From assembly GCA_037046735.1 (NCBI GenBank), contig JBAOHC010000027.1, forward strand, positions 434,001 through 498,000: a DNA stretch of 64,000 nucleotides, written 5' to 3'. This document shows positions 17,810 to 25,647 of the stretch, piece after piece; the stretch's first letter is position 1; every line of letters starts with the position of its first letter. This DNA comes from JADKAV01 sp037046735 (lineage in GTDB: Bacteria; Actinomycetota; Actinomycetes; S36-B12; UBA10799). A model generated the notes under the pieces. That model was not told where the DNA came from. It made no database searches and worked only from the letters and a program-made list of their open reading frames with translations. The translations under genes and the position numbers were made by a program.

Positions 17810-19161
17810 CCCTCGACCCGGTCAATGCTGATGCGTTTCTGCTGCATGGAGTCACGTTCCCGCACAGTCACGGCATGGTCTTCGAGGGTGTCGAAGTCGA
17901 CGGTGATGCAGAACGGCGTGCCGATCTCATCCTGGCGGCGGTAGCGGCGTCCGATCTGCCCGGCGTCGTCGAAGTCCACGTTCCAGCGCTTGCGCAGGTT
18001 GGTGGCCAGTTCCCGCGCCCGCGGCGACAGAGCCTCATTGCGGCTCAGCGGGAGCACGGCGGCCTTCACCGGGGCCAGTCGCGGGTCGAAGCGCAGAACC
18101 GTGCGCTTATCCACGCCCCCCTTGGTGTTGGGGGCCTCGTCCTCGGCGTAGGCGTCGAGCAGGAAGGCCAGCACGCAGCGGGTCAGGCCGGCGGCCGGCT
18201 CCACGACAAAGGGCACCCAGCGCTCGCCTGTGGCCTGGTCGAAGTAGGACAGGTCGGTCCCCGAGTGCTCGGAGTGCGTCTTCAGGTCGAAGTCCGTGCG
18301 ATTGGCAATGCCCTCGAGCTCGGCCCAGGTGCTGCCCGCGAACTCGAAGCGGTATTCGATGTCCACGGTGCGCTTGGAGTAGTGGGACAACTTCTCCTGC
18401 GGGTGCTCGAAGAAGCGCAGGTTGTCCTGGCGGATGCCCAGGTCGACATACCAGTCCCAACGCTGCTGCATCCAGTACTCATGCCATTCCTCATCGGTGC
18501 CTGGCTTGACGAAGAACTCCATCTCCATCTGCTCGAACTCCCGAGTGCGGAAGATGAAGTTCCCGGGGGTGATCTCGTTGCGGAAACTCTTGCCCGTCTG
18601 CCCGATGCCGAACGGGGGCTTCTTGCGGGCGGCGGTCATGACGTTGAGGTAGTTCACGAAGATGCCCTGCGCGGTCTCCGGGCGCAGAAAGTGCTCGGCG
18701 CCGGCGTCCTGCACGGGACCGACCATAGTGCGCAGCATGCCGTTGAAATCACGCGGCTCAGTGAACTCCCCCCTGGTGCCGCAGTTGGTGCACACGATGT
18801 CCGCGAGGCCGTGTTCGGGGGCGTGTCCGTGCTTGTCCTCGTACGCCTCGATCAACTGGTCGGCGCGCCAGCGCTTGTGGCACTTCTTGCACTCTGTGAG
18901 CGGATCCACGAACGCGTTGGTGTGACCCGAGGCCTCCCACACCTGCGGAGCGAGGATCACCGAGGAGTCGAGGCCGACCACGTCGTCACGGCCCCGCACG
19001 ACCGACTGCCACCACTGGCGGCGGATGTTCTCCTTCAGCTCCACCCCGAGCGGTCCGTAGTCCCACGCCGAGCGCGTCCCCCCGTAGATCTCCGAGGACG
19101 GGAATACGAACCCGCGGCGCTTGCAGAGGTTGACGACGGCGTCTACACGATCAGTTGGCAC
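17779..19161 (-). CDS. glyS: Glycyl-tRNA synthetase, homodimeric class II type
   Basis: Charges tRNA-Gly. 460 residues, the normal actinobacterial length, starting at GTG 19161 to give MPTDRVDAVVNLCKRRGF. Class II features include GGTRSAWDYGPLGVELK, a CKKCHKRW/CTNCG zinc-like insertion, motif 2 around FRNEITPGNFIFRTREFEQMEME and the C-terminal anticodon domain. The frame is open upstream, but without family sequence. It is the first gene of glyS-dusB, transcribed divergently from the hydrolase at 19214. Confidence 0.96.
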   Translation of the reverse strand: MPTDRVDAVVNLCKRRGFVFPSSEIYGGTRSAWDYGPLGVELKENIRRQWWQSVVRGRDDVVGLDSSVILAPQVWEASGHTNAFVDPLTECKKCHKRWRADQLIEAYEDKHGHAPEHGLADIVCTNCGTRGEFTEPRDFNGMLRTMVGPVQDAGAEHFLRPETAQGIFVNYLNVMTAARKKPPFGIGQTGKSFRNEITPGNFIFRTREFEQMEMEFFVKPGTDEEWHEYWMQQRWDWYVDLGIRQDNLRFFEHPQEKLSHYSKRTVDIEYRFEFAGSTWAELEGIANRTDFDLKTHSEHSGTDLSYFDQATGERWVPFVVEPAAGLTRCVLAFLLDAYAEDEAPNTKGGVDKRTVLRFDPRLAPVKAAVLPLSRNEALSPRARELATNLRKRWNVDFDDAGQIGRRYRRQDEIGTPFCITVDFDTLEDHAVTVRERDSMQQKRISIDRVEGWLGERLPTC

Positions 19162-19213
19162 GTTTCCAGGGTACCGGCGGGGTTTGGGCAGCCTCACCCG
19201 CGACCATGGGTCT

Positions 19214-20045
19214 ATGTCCACGGCCAAATCTCGCGATGGCAGCCGGATCACTGTGGATTCGATGGGCGCCGGTCCGGGCATCGTGCTCCTGCATGGTGCG
19301 GGGATCTCGGGCCGGGAGTACGAGCGGCTGGCGACCGGGCTGAGCCGGGCGGGTTTCAGCGCCCACCGGTACAACCGTCGCGGCCGGCTAGGCAACGCGA
19401 GCCTGACGGGCAGGGAGACTCTGCAGGACGACGTCGACGACCTCGCCGCGGTGCTCGCCGAGACAGGCAGCACCCGCGTGTTCGGGCACAGTGGTGGTGG
19501 GTTCGTAGCTGTGCAGGCAAGTCACCAGCTGCCGGTCAGCCACATCGCGGTGTATAACCCGGCTGTTGCCGTGACGGGCTGCGACTTCCCACAGGATTTC
19601 GTCGTTGCGTTCGAGCAGGCCCTCGCTGCGGGGGACGAGGCGCGGGCCGTGGCGCTGATGGGCCGCGACATCAATCGCGAGGACCCAGGGGCCCGATTGC
19701 CGCTGGCTGCTCAGATCCTCATGATGCGCGGCTTCCTGCGCACGCCCATTGGCCGCCACGATGGGCGACCTGCTGGCGACGGTCGCACCGGAAGTACGAC
19801 GCATCCTCGCGGCGCGGGCACCGGCGGCCGCGTATTCAAACCTGACGGCGCGTGTGCTCCTTGCCCGGGGTGCCCGTAGTGCGAGCTACTTCGGACCGAT
19901 CTGCGACGCGTTGGCGGCTGCCATCCCGCAGGCCAGCACCGTTGTGCTTGCGAAGGCGAGCCACAATGCCGCCAACATCGCCAAACCCGCCTTCGTCGAG
20001 GTGTTCGCGGACTTCTACGCCGACCGCACCGGCTCTGCGACATGA
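19214..20045 (+). CDS. Alpha/beta hydrolase, frameshifted
   Basis: The first part (19214 to about 19745) has the fold's oxyanion region VLLHGAGISGREYERL and the nucleophile elbow GHSGGGF. The second part, in the next frame, carries the late strand VLLARGARSASYFGP and a candidate catalytic His in AKASHNAANI, ending at 20045. Removing one C from CCC at 19745-19747 joins them as RTPLAATMGDLL, giving about 276 residues. Substrate unknown. Whether the break is real or a sequence error cannot be decided here. Confidence 0.8.
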
Positions 20046-20064
20046 CCGATGTCACCATAGATCT

Positions 20065-20352
20065 ATGAGTGAGCGCCGTACCCGTTTCGAAGACGCCAGC
20101 CGTGGCCCTCTGGTCGCGCTCAACCGCGTGCCCAAGGCGTTGATCGTGATCGGTCTGGCGGCCTTCCTCGTAGGTGGCCTCCTGCTGCCCTCGCCATGGG
20201 GCTGGTTGGCCCTCGTTGTGCTGGGTGTGTTCCTGGGGTGGTTGCTGGCTCTGTCGTGGCCGGTGATACCTGGCACATCCCGGATCCTGCGCCTGCTCAC
20301 GGTGGGTCTGGTCTTTGGTGCTGCCTACATGCGGGCTAGCGGACGCGGATGA
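20065..20352 (+). CDS. Small two- to three-helix membrane protein
   Basis: 95 residues from ATG 20065. After a basic N-terminus (MSERRTRFEDASRG) come hydrophobic segments at about 24-42, 45-65 and 72-90, including LPSPWGWLALVVLGVFLGWLLAL. It resembles short actinobacterial membrane proteins of the DUF6703 type, but this is from memory of the pattern. Its stop overlaps the start of the ZnuA-like lipoprotein (ATGA), so both are coupled. Confidence 0.75.
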   Translation: MSERRTRFEDASRGPLVALNRVPKALIVIGLAAFLVGGLLLPSPWGWLALVVLGVFLGWLLALSWPVIPGTSRILRLLTVGLVFGAAYMRASGRG

Positions 20353-21218
20353 GGTTGCGGCTGCCCCTGCGCATGGTCGCGATGGTGTGTGCCGGGCTGG
20401 TCACGATCAGTCTCGCCGCGTGCACTCGCAATGCGGCCGACGCGAAACCTACGATCTCTGCCGGCGTGCCCCCGGCGGTGACCGTTGCCGCCGCGGACTT
20501 CCCGTCGTTCTGGGTCGCTGAGCGGGTGGGCGGCGACGCCATCGACCTGCGCCTCACCGACGCCGCCGATTTGGCCGCGAGCGAGGCTGATCTCATCGCG
20601 TACGTGCCGGGAATCGACCCGGCCGTCGATGCCGCAGTTGCTGACCTGCCGGACGAGCGCGTCGTAGACGTGGTGGGCGATGTCAGCCTGCTGGCCAGTG
20701 TGCGCAACCCGCAGGTGAAGGACCCCTACGCCTGGTTCGATCCGGTGAACGTCGCCACGATGGCACAGACGCTGGGTCGGGCGATGGGCCAGGCCAGCGC
20801 GACCCAGTTCGAGGCCCTGCAGTACTACGGGCTGCGAGCGTTGAGTGTGCAGTCCGACGCGCTCGCGGTCGACCAACGTTTACAGGACCAATTCAACCCC
20901 TGCCAGATTGCCACCCTGGTTGTCGAGGCGCCGGTACTGACGTATTTGGCCAAGGCCTATGCCTTCGATCAGGTCCCGCTGATCGCGTGGGAACCGGGGC
21001 AGGAGACGGTCGAGGCGATCTATTACACCCTCGATGCTGCGCCTGCCGTTCGCGACGCAGCCGCTGCCGCCGGGGTCCGGGCACTACCGGTGGACACACT
21101 CACCGAAGGTGCGCCCCAGGACGACCTCCTGCAGGGGGTCCTGGACATCGCCGACGAGATCGCCGCTGCCCAAGACTGCCCGCTGCTCACCCCGTCGGCC
21201 ACTGACCGGCCCGGTTAG
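20349..21218 (+). CDS. ZnuA-like metal-binding lipoprotein, diverged and without transporter genes
   Basis: 289 residues. The signal peptide ends in a lipobox (LAAC, Cys near residue 25), so it should be tethered outside the membrane. The body follows the cluster A-I substrate-binding fold: PSFWVAERVGGDAIDLRLT, ADLIAYVPGIDPAVDAAV, DPYAWFDPVNVATMAQTLGRAM and a late VVEAPVLTYLAKAYAFDQVPL. In true zinc binders the corresponding segments carry His (for example DPHxWLDP); here that His is Tyr and the other expected His are missing. No ATPase, permease or Zur gene is adjacent. It may bind something else or serve as an envelope protein. Confidence 0.75.
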   Translation: MRLRLPLRMVAMVCAGLVTISLAACTRNAADAKPTISAGVPPAVTVAAADFPSFWVAERVGGDAIDLRLTDAADLAASEADLIAYVPGIDPAVDAAVADLPDERVVDVVGDVSLLASVRNPQVKDPYAWFDPVNVATMAQTLGRAMGQASATQFEALQYYGLRALSVQSDALAVDQRLQDQFNPCQIATLVVEAPVLTYLAKAYAFDQVPLIAWEPGQETVEAIYYTLDAAPAVRDAAAAAGVRALPVDTLTEGAPQDDLLQGVLDIADEIAAAQDCPLLTPSATDRPG

Positions 21219-21221
21219 CGA

Positions 21222-21998
21222 TCAGTCGCTCGGGGCTTGGGGCACTGCACCGTAACGCCGTTCTCTCGCGGCATACAGCTCACAGGCGTACCAGAGATGG
21301 CGGCGGTCGAAGTCCGGCCAGAGCGTGTCGAGGAACACCATCTCGGCATAGGCGGCCTGCCACACCAGGAAGTTGCTGGTGCGCTGTTCACCACTTGAGC
21401 GCACGAACAGATCAACGTCGGGCATGGCGGGTTGGTAGAGGTACTTTGCGACGGTCTTCTCGCTGACCTTGTCCGGGTTCAGCCGGCCGGCACGCACATC
21501 GCGGGCTATGGCCGCCGCGGCGTCGGCGATCTCTGCGCGGCCCCCGTAGTTGACGCACATCGTCAGAGTCAACTTGTCGTTGTGCTTGGTCAACTCCTCA
21601 GCGGCCTCGAGTTCCTCGATGACGCTGCGCCACAGTCGCGGTCGGCGCCCAGCCCACCGCACCCGCACGCCCATGGCGTTCATCTCGTCGCGTCGGCGCC
21701 TGATCACGTCGCGGTTGAATCCCATCAGGAAGCGCACCTCGTCCGGGGAGCGCCGCCAGTTCTCGGTGCTGAACGCGTACGCCGAGAGCCAGCCGACCCC
21801 GAGTTCGAGAGCACCGTTCACGCAGTCGAGCAAGCTCGCCTCACCGGCCTCGTGGCCGGCCGTTCGGGGCAGGCCCCGCTCCTGCGCCCAGCGCCCGTTG
21901 CCGTCCATGACGATCGCGACATGGCGCGGCACCTGATCGGTGGACAGCGGCGGTGGCGTGGCTCCACCACGATGTGGGGAGGGCTGGCGGTAGGTCAC
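21222..21998 (-). CDS. uppS: Isoprenyl transferase (undecaprenyl diphosphate synthase family)
   Basis: Cis-prenyltransferase that elongates with isopentenyl diphosphate to make the polyprenyl carrier for peptidoglycan. It has HVAIVMDGNGRWAQ with the catalytic Asp, the YAFSTENWRRSPDEV loop, MCVNYGGRAEI, and the signature DLFVRSSGEQRTSNFLVWQ with downstream LWPDF. 258 residues from GTG 21998, which overlaps the recO stop by four bases; upstream in-frame starts lie inside recO. Confidence 0.95.
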   Translation of the reverse strand: MTYRQPSPHRGGATPPPLSTDQVPRHVAIVMDGNGRWAQERGLPRTAGHEAGEASLLDCVNGALELGVGWLSAYAFSTENWRRSPDEVRFLMGFNRDVIRRRRDEMNAMGVRVRWAGRRPRLWRSVIEELEAAEELTKHNDKLTLTMCVNYGGRAEIADAAAAIARDVRAGRLNPDKVSEKTVAKYLYQPAMPDVDLFVRSSGEQRTSNFLVWQAAYAEMVFLDTLWPDFDRRHLWYACELYAARERRYGAVPQAPSD

Positions 21999-22780
21999 GC
22001 GAACACATCCTGTTCCGAGGTGAGTTTGATCGACAATTCCGACAGCCATGCCTTGTCCGCGATGGGCAAGGACCGCAGATCACGTTCGAGATGTAACTGT
22101 AGGTAGGCGGCCACGACACCCGATGCGGCTCGCCGAGCGGTCGCACCGGCCGCCTCGGCCACGGGCCAGTCCGCGCTCAGCAGCGCACCCAGAAGCGCTG
22201 CGGTCATTGGGCTTATCGACACCGCGCCGGTAGGCCGACAGTCCTGGCAGACCGCACCGCCGGACGCCAGGTGGATCCAGGGGTGAGGACCCGGGTCACC
22301 GCACTGGGCACAGTCGGCAAAACTCGGCGCCCACCCACCGGTGGCCAACGACTGCAGGAGAAAGGCGTCGATGACCAGGCGCGGGTCGCGGCGACCGTCC
22401 GACAAGGCGGTCAGACCACTGGCAAGCAGCCGGAACTGCGGGCGAGCGGGTTCCATCTCCTCGGGCACGAGTCGCTCCGTCGCTTCAGCCAGAACGTGTC
22501 CCGCTGACCAACGTACATAGTCCGGGGCCAGCTTGGAGCCGAACAACTGCACAGAGTCGACAGCACTAACCGTGGCCAGGTTGCGACCCTGATACAACAT
22601 GACCTGCACCTGGTTGAGGGGCTGCAGTCGCGACCCGAAGCGAGACGACGGCTTCCGCACCCCTTTTGCCACTGCCCGGATCAGCCCGTGATCCTGCGTC
22701 AGCAGACTCAGGATCCGATCTGCTTCACCCAGTGGGTATGAACGCAGCACCACGGCGACGTCTTCGATGCGGGCGGCCAC
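21995..22780 (-). CDS. recO: DNA repair protein RecO
   Basis: Part of the RecFOR pathway that loads RecA on SSB-coated single strands. 261 residues from GTG 22780. It has an N-terminal OB fold (VVLRSYPLGEADRILSLLTQ) and a central helical bundle. A zinc site has CAQCG at about 166-170 and CQDC at about 188-191. It is coupled to uppS by a GTGA overlap. The AI-2E-type gene diverges from it 57 bases upstream. Confidence 0.94.
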   Translation of the reverse strand: MAARIEDVAVVLRSYPLGEADRILSLLTQDHGLIRAVAKGVRKPSSRFGSRLQPLNQVQVMLYQGRNLATVSAVDSVQLFGSKLAPDYVRWSAGHVLAEATERLVPEEMEPARPQFRLLASGLTALSDGRRDPRLVIDAFLLQSLATGGWAPSFADCAQCGDPGPHPWIHLASGGAVCQDCRPTGAVSISPMTAALLGALLSADWPVAEAAGATARRAASGVVAAYLQLHLERDLRSLPIADKAWLSELSIKLTSEQDVFA

Positions 22781-22836
22781 ACCTCATTGTGCCCCGCTTA
22801 CCAGAGTTCGGCGTGCAGCGTGGGTACCGTTACCTC

Positions 22837-23949
22837 GTGCCTGAGAAGAACATAGATGACGTTCCCACCGTTCGTGTGCGCCTCGACCCGGGTTGGGTCC
22901 GACGAAGCGCTGTCGGCGTGCTCGTGCTGTTCGCGGTGTTCATGGTGTTCATGTGGGCGTGGAAGGCGCTGGGCAGTTTCCTGTTCCTGCTGCTGCTGGC
23001 CTGGCTGCTCGGCATCGCGATTGACCCGATCGTGAGCAGACTGCACGACCACTGGCACTGGCCACGTGGGCTCGGGACGTTGTTCGTGTTCGCCATGCTG
23101 GCGGTATTCACGGCCATCTTCCTGGTCGCCTTCGGGCAGTTGTTCGCGACGCAGATCGCGGCTTTGGTGCAGGCAGCGCCAGGGATCGTGCAGTCGGTCA
23201 TCGACTGGTTGAACCAACGCTTCAACCTCGGGCTGAACCCCACCACGATCATCGACCAACTGAACCTCACACCGCAGACAGTGGGCAAATACGCCGGACA
23301 GGCAGCAGGGGGCGTTCTCGGGGTGCTCGGGTCTGCGATTGGCTTCGTGTTCCAGGGGTTCACGTTGCTGCTCTTCTCGTTCTACTTCGCCGCAGACGGC
23401 CCGCGCCTACGTCGTCACATCGCCTCGTTGCTTCCCACCCATCAACAGTCTGTGTTCAACAACCTGTGGACGATCAGCACGGAGAAAGCGGGTGGCTTCG
23501 TGATCTCCCGACTGGGCCTGGCCGCCATCTCGGCCTTCTTCTCGGCGATCTTCTTCATCCTGATCGGCTTGGACTACTGGCTGCCGCTGGCGTTGTGGAT
23601 GGGTCTGATCAGCCAGTTCATCCCCACTGTGGGCACCTACCTTGCCATCGCATTGCCCGGGTTGATCGCCATCCTGTCGGACCAACCGCTCGACGCCGTC
23701 TGGGTGATCATCTTCGCGACCGTCTACCAGCAGATCGAGAACTACTTCTTCGCCCCGCGCATCAGCGCCCGCACCATGGACATCCACCCAGCCGTGGCCT
23801 TCGGTTCGGTAATCGCCGGTGCCGCTCTGTTCGGCCCGATCGGAGCCTTGATCGGTATCCCGGTGGCAGCAGCCATCCTGGCGTTCCTGCAGGCCTACAC
23901 ACGCCGCTACGAACTGATCCCGGAACTGTCGGCCGCTGCTGAAGAGTAA
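22837..23949 (+). CDS. AI-2E family transporter
   Basis: 370-residue polytopic protein with about eight membrane segments. Family marks: paired helices at about 25-75, the extracytoplasmic region near NLTPQTVGKYAGQAAGG, then FQGFTLLLFSFYFAADGPRLRR, ISQFIPTVGTYLAIALPGLIAIL and the conserved VYQQIENYFFAPRISARTM. GTG 22837 is the best start; the frame is open upstream but not family-like. Members export varied small molecules or ions, so the name does not prove autoinducer transport. It sits between era and recO on the opposite strand. Confidence 0.9.
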   Translation: MPEKNIDDVPTVRVRLDPGWVRRSAVGVLVLFAVFMVFMWAWKALGSFLFLLLLAWLLGIAIDPIVSRLHDHWHWPRGLGTLFVFAMLAVFTAIFLVAFGQLFATQIAALVQAAPGIVQSVIDWLNQRFNLGLNPTTIIDQLNLTPQTVGKYAGQAAGGVLGVLGSAIGFVFQGFTLLLFSFYFAADGPRLRRHIASLLPTHQQSVFNNLWTISTEKAGGFVISRLGLAAISAFFSAIFFILIGLDYWLPLALWMGLISQFIPTVGTYLAIALPGLIAILSDQPLDAVWVIIFATVYQQIENYFFAPRISARTMDIHPAVAFGSVIAGAALFGPIGALIGIPVAAAILAFLQAYTRRYELIPELSAAAEE

Positions 23950-24002
23950 CTGCACCGTGATCTGTCTTGGGCCGGCCCCGCTGCAGATCGGTATGACGCT
24001 AT

Positions 24003-24150
24003 CGCGCGTCAGTAGTCGGCCGGTCTTCAGCGGTTCAAAGGTGGGGATGGTGAGGTCGGCCGGGCAGCTGCACCTCCTGTGGTCGGTTCCAAGCGATGAC
24101 TTCGTGGGGGTCGGACGGAGTTGTACTCGATCCGGTAGTGCTTGGCCAGG
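24003..24150 (-). pseudogene. Relic of an integrase-core (rve) transposase, C-terminal end only
   Basis: On the minus strand, three frames together read KHYRIEYNSVRP, HEVIAWNRPQEVQL and ADLTIPTFEPLKTGRLLT. This matches the last 40 residues of DDE transposases of the IS481/IS3 type (pattern YN-x-RPHEA-x-WNRP-x-DV). Removing one base from the GGGGG run at 24106-24110 and one from GGG at 24062-24064 (plus strand) makes it continuous. I find no catalytic core or terminal repeats nearby. The rest of the gap 23950-24433 holds only the hairpin at 24187-24231 and otherwise nothing I can identify. Confidence 0.6.
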
Positions 24151-24186
24151 CCGGTACGCCTGCGGTTGCCTTTCGATTTCGCGGAG

Positions 24187-24231
24187 ACCTCGCGCCAAAC
24201 GCGGCGGTGAGTGAGGCGTTTGGCGCGAGGT
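24187..24231. repeat. Perfect 16-bp inverted repeat (hairpin)
   Basis: ACCTCGCGCCAAACGC at 24187-24202 is matched exactly by its reverse complement at 24216-24231, with a 13-base spacer. It lies in the gap between the convergent ends of the AI-2E-type gene and era, next to the transposase relic. It could be a bidirectional terminator stem without a T tract, or a leftover of a mobile element. Confidence 0.7.
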
Positions 24232-24433
24232 TCGCGCGATTGCCGCAGCACCGTGGCCTGCGACCTGTCGTGACGCCGCTTCGCGGGCAGCGGCCGGAGC
24301 AGGACGAGCCCGGCTCTTTGCAGAGGACACGCCAACAGAGCAAACGTGCGGGCCCGGATCGGCCGCACATCCGGCGGTCCATCGCAGCCAAGACATCGCG
24401 TAGCCGCTGCCCGGACCCCGACTCGAGGAGGAG

Positions 24434-25330
24434 TTAGAAACCCATCCGTCGCAGCGCCGCGGGATTGTTCTGCCAATCCTTGGCCACCTTGACGTGCAGG
24501 TTGAGGTACACCTTCGACCCCAGCAGCGCCTCGATCTTGGTGCGGGACTGTGCGCCGATCTCTTTGAGTTGGGCGCCACGCCGGCCAAGCACAATCGGCT
24601 TCTGACTGTCGCGCTCCACGTAGAGCACGGCGTAGATGTCGATCAGATCGTCACGGCCCTCCCGAGGGCCCATCTCGTCCACCTCGACGGCCACGGAATG
24701 CGGCAGTTCGTCACGCAGTCGTTCCAGGGCAGACTCCCGGATCAACTCCGCGACGACCACCCGCTCGGGCTGATCGGTCAACTCGTCGCCGAACAGCGGC
24801 GGCCCCTCAGGCATCAATCCCGCAAGGACACCTGCCAGTTCCTCCACGTTGGACCCGTCCCGCCCCGACACGGGAACGTAGTCCGTGACGGGCAGATCCG
24901 CGGTGAAATCCGCCGCCGCCTGCAGGGCAGGCGCCAGTCCGGCCTTTCCCACCAGGTCGGCTTTTGTCAGCGCGACCACCAACTTCTGCCGCTTCTTGAG
25001 TCCCTGCAACTTGTCCGCGATGAACCGGTCACCAGGACCGATCTTCTGGTCTGCCGGCAGGCACAGGACCACCACATCGACTTCGCCGATCGCGGAAGTC
25101 ACCAGGTCGTTCAGGCGCCTGCCCAGCAGCGTGCGTGGCCGGTGGATCCCTGGCGTGTCCACCAAGATGATCTGGTCCTCACCGATGTTGCGCACCCCGC
25201 GGATCGTGTGCCGTGTCGTCTGCGGGCGCGACGAGGTGATGGCCACCTGCTCACCGACCAGGGCGTTAGTCAGCGTCGATTTCCCGACATTCGGTCGACC
25301 CACCAGAATTGCGAACCCGGAACGGCTCAT
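24434..25330 (-). CDS. era: GTPase Era
   Basis: Ribosome-assembly GTPase that binds the 3' end of 16S rRNA. 298 residues. G1 GRPNVGKST (about 11-19), G2 around SSRPQTTRHTIRG, G3 VDTPGIHRP and G4 TKADLV are present. The C-terminal KH domain ends in PIVLGRRGAQLKEIG and LNLHVKVAKDWQ. The start overlaps the upstream gene's stop (ATGA). It is the last gene of the hrcA-to-era run. Confidence 0.97.
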   Translation of the reverse strand: MSRSGFAILVGRPNVGKSTLTNALVGEQVAITSSRPQTTRHTIRGVRNIGEDQIILVDTPGIHRPRTLLGRRLNDLVTSAIGEVDVVVLCLPADQKIGPGDRFIADKLQGLKKRQKLVVALTKADLVGKAGLAPALQAAADFTADLPVTDYVPVSGRDGSNVEELAGVLAGLMPEGPPLFGDELTDQPERVVVAELIRESALERLRDELPHSVAVEVDEMGPREGRDDLIDIYAVLYVERDSQKPIVLGRRGAQLKEIGAQSRTKIEALLGSKVYLNLHVKVAKDWQNNPAALRRMGF

Positions 25331-25647
25331 GACGTCACCTCCGCGAGCACCTGGCCGCGGCTGTCACAGTGCCAGACAGCGACCCCCGACCCGCCGAGAT
25401 CCTGCAACGCATCGATGTCGGGCAGATCCCCGCCCACGACCACCGCACCCTCCAGACCTCTGGCACCGGACACCAGCGCCTGGGCCACCGCCAGATCCAA
25501 AGCAGACACCGACAAGGACGGCAGGTCCACCGTCGCGCCCGTGTAGGACCGCCCCGTGTCATCGCGCACGGCGGCCCCTTGCAGCGCTTGGATCCGCGCC
25601 CGGGCGGCCCGCGCCAGGGTGAACAGCTTCTCGTCCTCGGGGGTCAT
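25327..25647 (-). CDS. Cytidine-deaminase-fold protein lacking catalytic residues
   Basis: 106 residues. In actinobacteria a short protein of this type stands between the CorC-like gene and era and is often labelled cytidine deaminase. The core ALDLAVAQALVSGARGLEGAVVVGGD and HCDSRGQVLAEV suggests the fold. The deaminase zinc motifs (HAE and PCxxC) are absent; only one Cys remains near the end. It is therefore unlikely to be an active deaminase. It overlaps both neighbours by four bases and is translationally coupled. Confidence 0.75.
   Translation of the reverse strand: MTPEDEKLFTLARAARARIQALQGAAVRDDTGRSYTGATVDLPSLSVSALDLAVAQALVSGARGLEGAVVVGGDLPDIDALQDLGGSGVAVWHCDSRGQVLAEVTS

Noticed and set aside
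19140..19300. A T-box leader in front of glyS
   Set aside because: Only about 50 bases separate glyS from the divergent hydrolase start, too little for a T-box, and no T-box sequence (UGGN-type bulge) was seen.
17875..19557. A 560-codon plus-strand frame opposite glyS
   Set aside because: The minus strand carries a complete class II synthetase; the opposite frame has low-complexity composition and no family motifs.
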